Shown piece by piece: positions 5,374 through 6,758 of a DNA stretch of 6,758 bases; position 1 is the first letter of the stretch; every line of letters starts with the position of its first letter. A program made the position numbers and the translations under genes. The DNA is from JBCDHN01 sp964351855 (GTDB lineage: Bacteria; Verrucomicrobiota; Verrucomicrobiia; Verrucomicrobiales; DEV007): contig CAYGQD010000303.1 in NCBI GenBank assembly GCA_964351855.1, positions 1-6,758 of the forward strand, read 5' to 3'. The notes beneath the pieces are model-generated. The model was not told the DNA's origin. It did not search any database and worked only from the letters and a program-made list of their open reading frames with translations.

Positions 5374-6677
5374 GCGACTTCCAAATCGGACGGAGAAAGA
5401 TCGAGGATCCGCAAAATCCCTTCCCACGCTTGATTCGCCTCATCCTCAAGTTCTGGATCGATGAGATCCTCAATGTGGAGGCTGGTCCGATAGGTTTCGC
5501 TGATCCACGCACGTAGCCTCTCATCGAGATCGGCATCGTAGCGGACGCCGGGACGGATTTCTTCCAGCGCGCTTTCGTCCAAGGGGATCCGAAGCCTGAG
5601 ACACGCGGGACCACCTCCATTCTTCATGCTCTCTCTCACGGAGACAAACCGGGCTTCAACCAAAGGATTGTCTTCCCCTAGCATTCTCACTACACAGGCA
5701 TTGGCCCGTTCACTCTGACGAACTTCTTCGGGAGCGACCAATACGAATTCTCCTTCGCGGGTTTCCAGAATCAGGCTGTTGAAGAGGTAAGTCGCAACAG
5801 CTTCCTCAAGGGCCAAATCCTCGGAGCGCACTAGAATGGGACAAAGCTCCGGAAACAGGTCGCTGATCAACTCGATCGCATTCGGATCCGCAAATGCCTC
5901 TTCGTGATAGAGCATCAAAGAACCGCCGGAGACTGAGATCACATCGTTGTGAAACACTCCCGCCTCGATCGCCCGCGGATTCTGTTCCAGAAAGAGAGTG
6001 CGCTCCAGATCCAATTGATGGAGTCGCAGCAGCGCCTTTGCGGTCGCCAAAGACTGGCGAGCCGGGAAAACGGTCGCGCCTTCCCGGCCATAAACAAAGA
6101 TCTGGACTGCGGAATCTCTCCCGCTGAGCCGAAGATGATTGGCGGCCCCTTCATCCCGAAACATCGGGTTTCCAGGGAGTAGAGGATGAATCACGAAGGC
6201 TTCCCCGCAGAAAATCGCCCGGAGAATGCGCTCCGTCCATTTGGGCTCGATCGAGCGATGAAATTGGCTCACCAGATTGGCTGGTGTGAGATGGATTCGA
6301 CCGTCGGCTGAGTCGCTCGCTGGCGAAACCGTGGCAGCATTCGCCACCCACATCGATGAAGAACTAAACACGCCAAAAAACAGTTCAGGAGCCTCCATTC
6401 TGGCAGCCGATAGCACTTCGGAATCGCTTCCACGAAAGCCTATTCTGCGGAGGATCTCTCGATCTGGGCGCGGCTGTGGTGGCATCACCGCAACCGGCGT
6501 TCCCAACTCGTGAACCAGTTTCATTTGATCGAGAGCTTGAAATGCGGCCAACCGGGGATGGGACACCTCAAATCGATGCTGACTGGAGGCCAGGTTTCCA
6601 ACCGCAAGGCCACCAAAGTTATGAGTCGGTCCGGGAAGCCCGACCAGGTTCAGTTCCGTGTTCATCCTCAGGAGCAT
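5364..6677 (-). CDS. astB: N-succinylarginine dihydrolase
   Basis: Second enzyme of the arginine succinyltransferase (AST) pathway: N2-succinyl-L-arginine plus water gives N2-succinylornithine, two ammonia and CO2 in the cytosol. The 437-aa length matches the family and it aligns along its length with E. coli AstB as I remember it. Shared blocks include GLPGPTHNFGGLAVGN, SSQHRFEVSHPRLAA, SMWVANAATVSPASD, HLTPANL and FHRS. The pentein-fold catalytic triad is present as Glu176 (RDEGAANH), His243 (GVFHNDVI) and Cys359 (GGGPACLRLRI). ATG 6677 and ATG 6665 are both possible. The family N-terminus (MNxxxxNxVGLPG) favours the latter, which would make it 433 aa, and GAGG elements stand almost adjacent to both. 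No astA, astC, astD or astE is in the window. Its 3' end overlaps the convergent DUF1338 gene by 10 bp with no terminator between them. Confidence 0.95.
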   Translation of the reverse strand: MLLRMNTELNLVGLPGPTHNFGGLAVGNLASSQHRFEVSHPRLAAFQALDQMKLVHELGTPVAVMPPQPRPDREILRRIGFRGSDSEVLSAARMEAPELFFGVFSSSSMWVANAATVSPASDSADGRIHLTPANLVSQFHRSIEPKWTERILRAIFCGEAFVIHPLLPGNPMFRDEGAANHLRLSGRDSAVQIFVYGREGATVFPARQSLATAKALLRLHQLDLERTLFLEQNPRAIEAGVFHNDVISVSGGSLMLYHEEAFADPNAIELISDLFPELCPILVRSEDLALEEAVATYLFNSLILETREGEFVLVAPEEVRQSERANACVVRMLGEDNPLVEARFVSVRESMKNGGGPACLRLRIPLDESALEEIRPGVRYDADLDERLRAWISETYRTSLHIEDLIDPELEDEANQAWEGILRILDLSPSDLEVAYR

Positions 6678-6758
6678 ACCTCAACCGACCTACCGCCGTC
6701 AGAGTTTTTCACAGGTTGACTAAAGAACGATTCTCACGCGTCGAAAACCCAGTCCGTT

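Noticed and set aside
6678..6758. Possible end of another - strand gene upstream of astB
   Set aside because: All three - strand frames stop within a few codons of the window edge, too short to judge, and no ribosome binding site or overlap supports a gene end.

Overview
The window is bacterial chromosomal DNA of moderately high GC. It holds densely packed metabolic and transport genes on both strands and shows no tRNA, rRNA, IS element, phage gene or CRISPR array. Ribosome binding sites are mostly weak. From memory, the metal-ATPase fragments most resemble versions found in Verrucomicrobiota, so a PVC-group organism is my best guess. That is an inference from remembered sequence style, not from a search.

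Left part (1-1000, + strand): the last 45 codons of an unrecognised gene run in from outside the window and share an ATGA stop/start overlap with the next gene. That gene encodes a 265-aa single-pass membrane protein of unknown function. A strong GC-rich hairpin with a T-run ends the unit.

Middle (1003-2873, - strand): a broken P1B-type heavy-metal ATPase. The N-terminal soluble domain with the start of the first membrane segment (2385-2873) and the catalytic C-terminal portion (about 1003-2418) lie in different frames. The sequence that should join them, namely the rest of the first membrane segments and the first half of the actuator domain, is absent. The catalytic half is otherwise intact, so the lesion is either a recent internal deletion or an assembly collapse.

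The 129-bp divergent region 2874-3002 contains a perfect 6-1-6 dyad (GAGACT-G-AGTCTC). It lies between weak promoter-like elements of the ATPase gene and is a candidate operator for a metal- or stress-responsive regulator.

Right part: a complete xylulokinase gene (xylB, +) is followed 58 bp later by a DUF1338-family gene (+). This belongs to the HglS/YdcJ/FLO7-like 2-oxoadipate dioxygenase/decarboxylase family and keeps the predicted metal-binding His/His/Glu and substrate Arg. It converges on, and overlaps by 10 bp, a complete N-succinylarginine dihydrolase gene (astB, -) with its Glu/His/Cys catalytic triad. Two enzymes whose families serve lysine and arginine breakdown are therefore side by side, without the other AST-pathway genes in view. 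The final 81 bp (6678-6758) are upstream of astB; I see no gene and no convincing promoter there.
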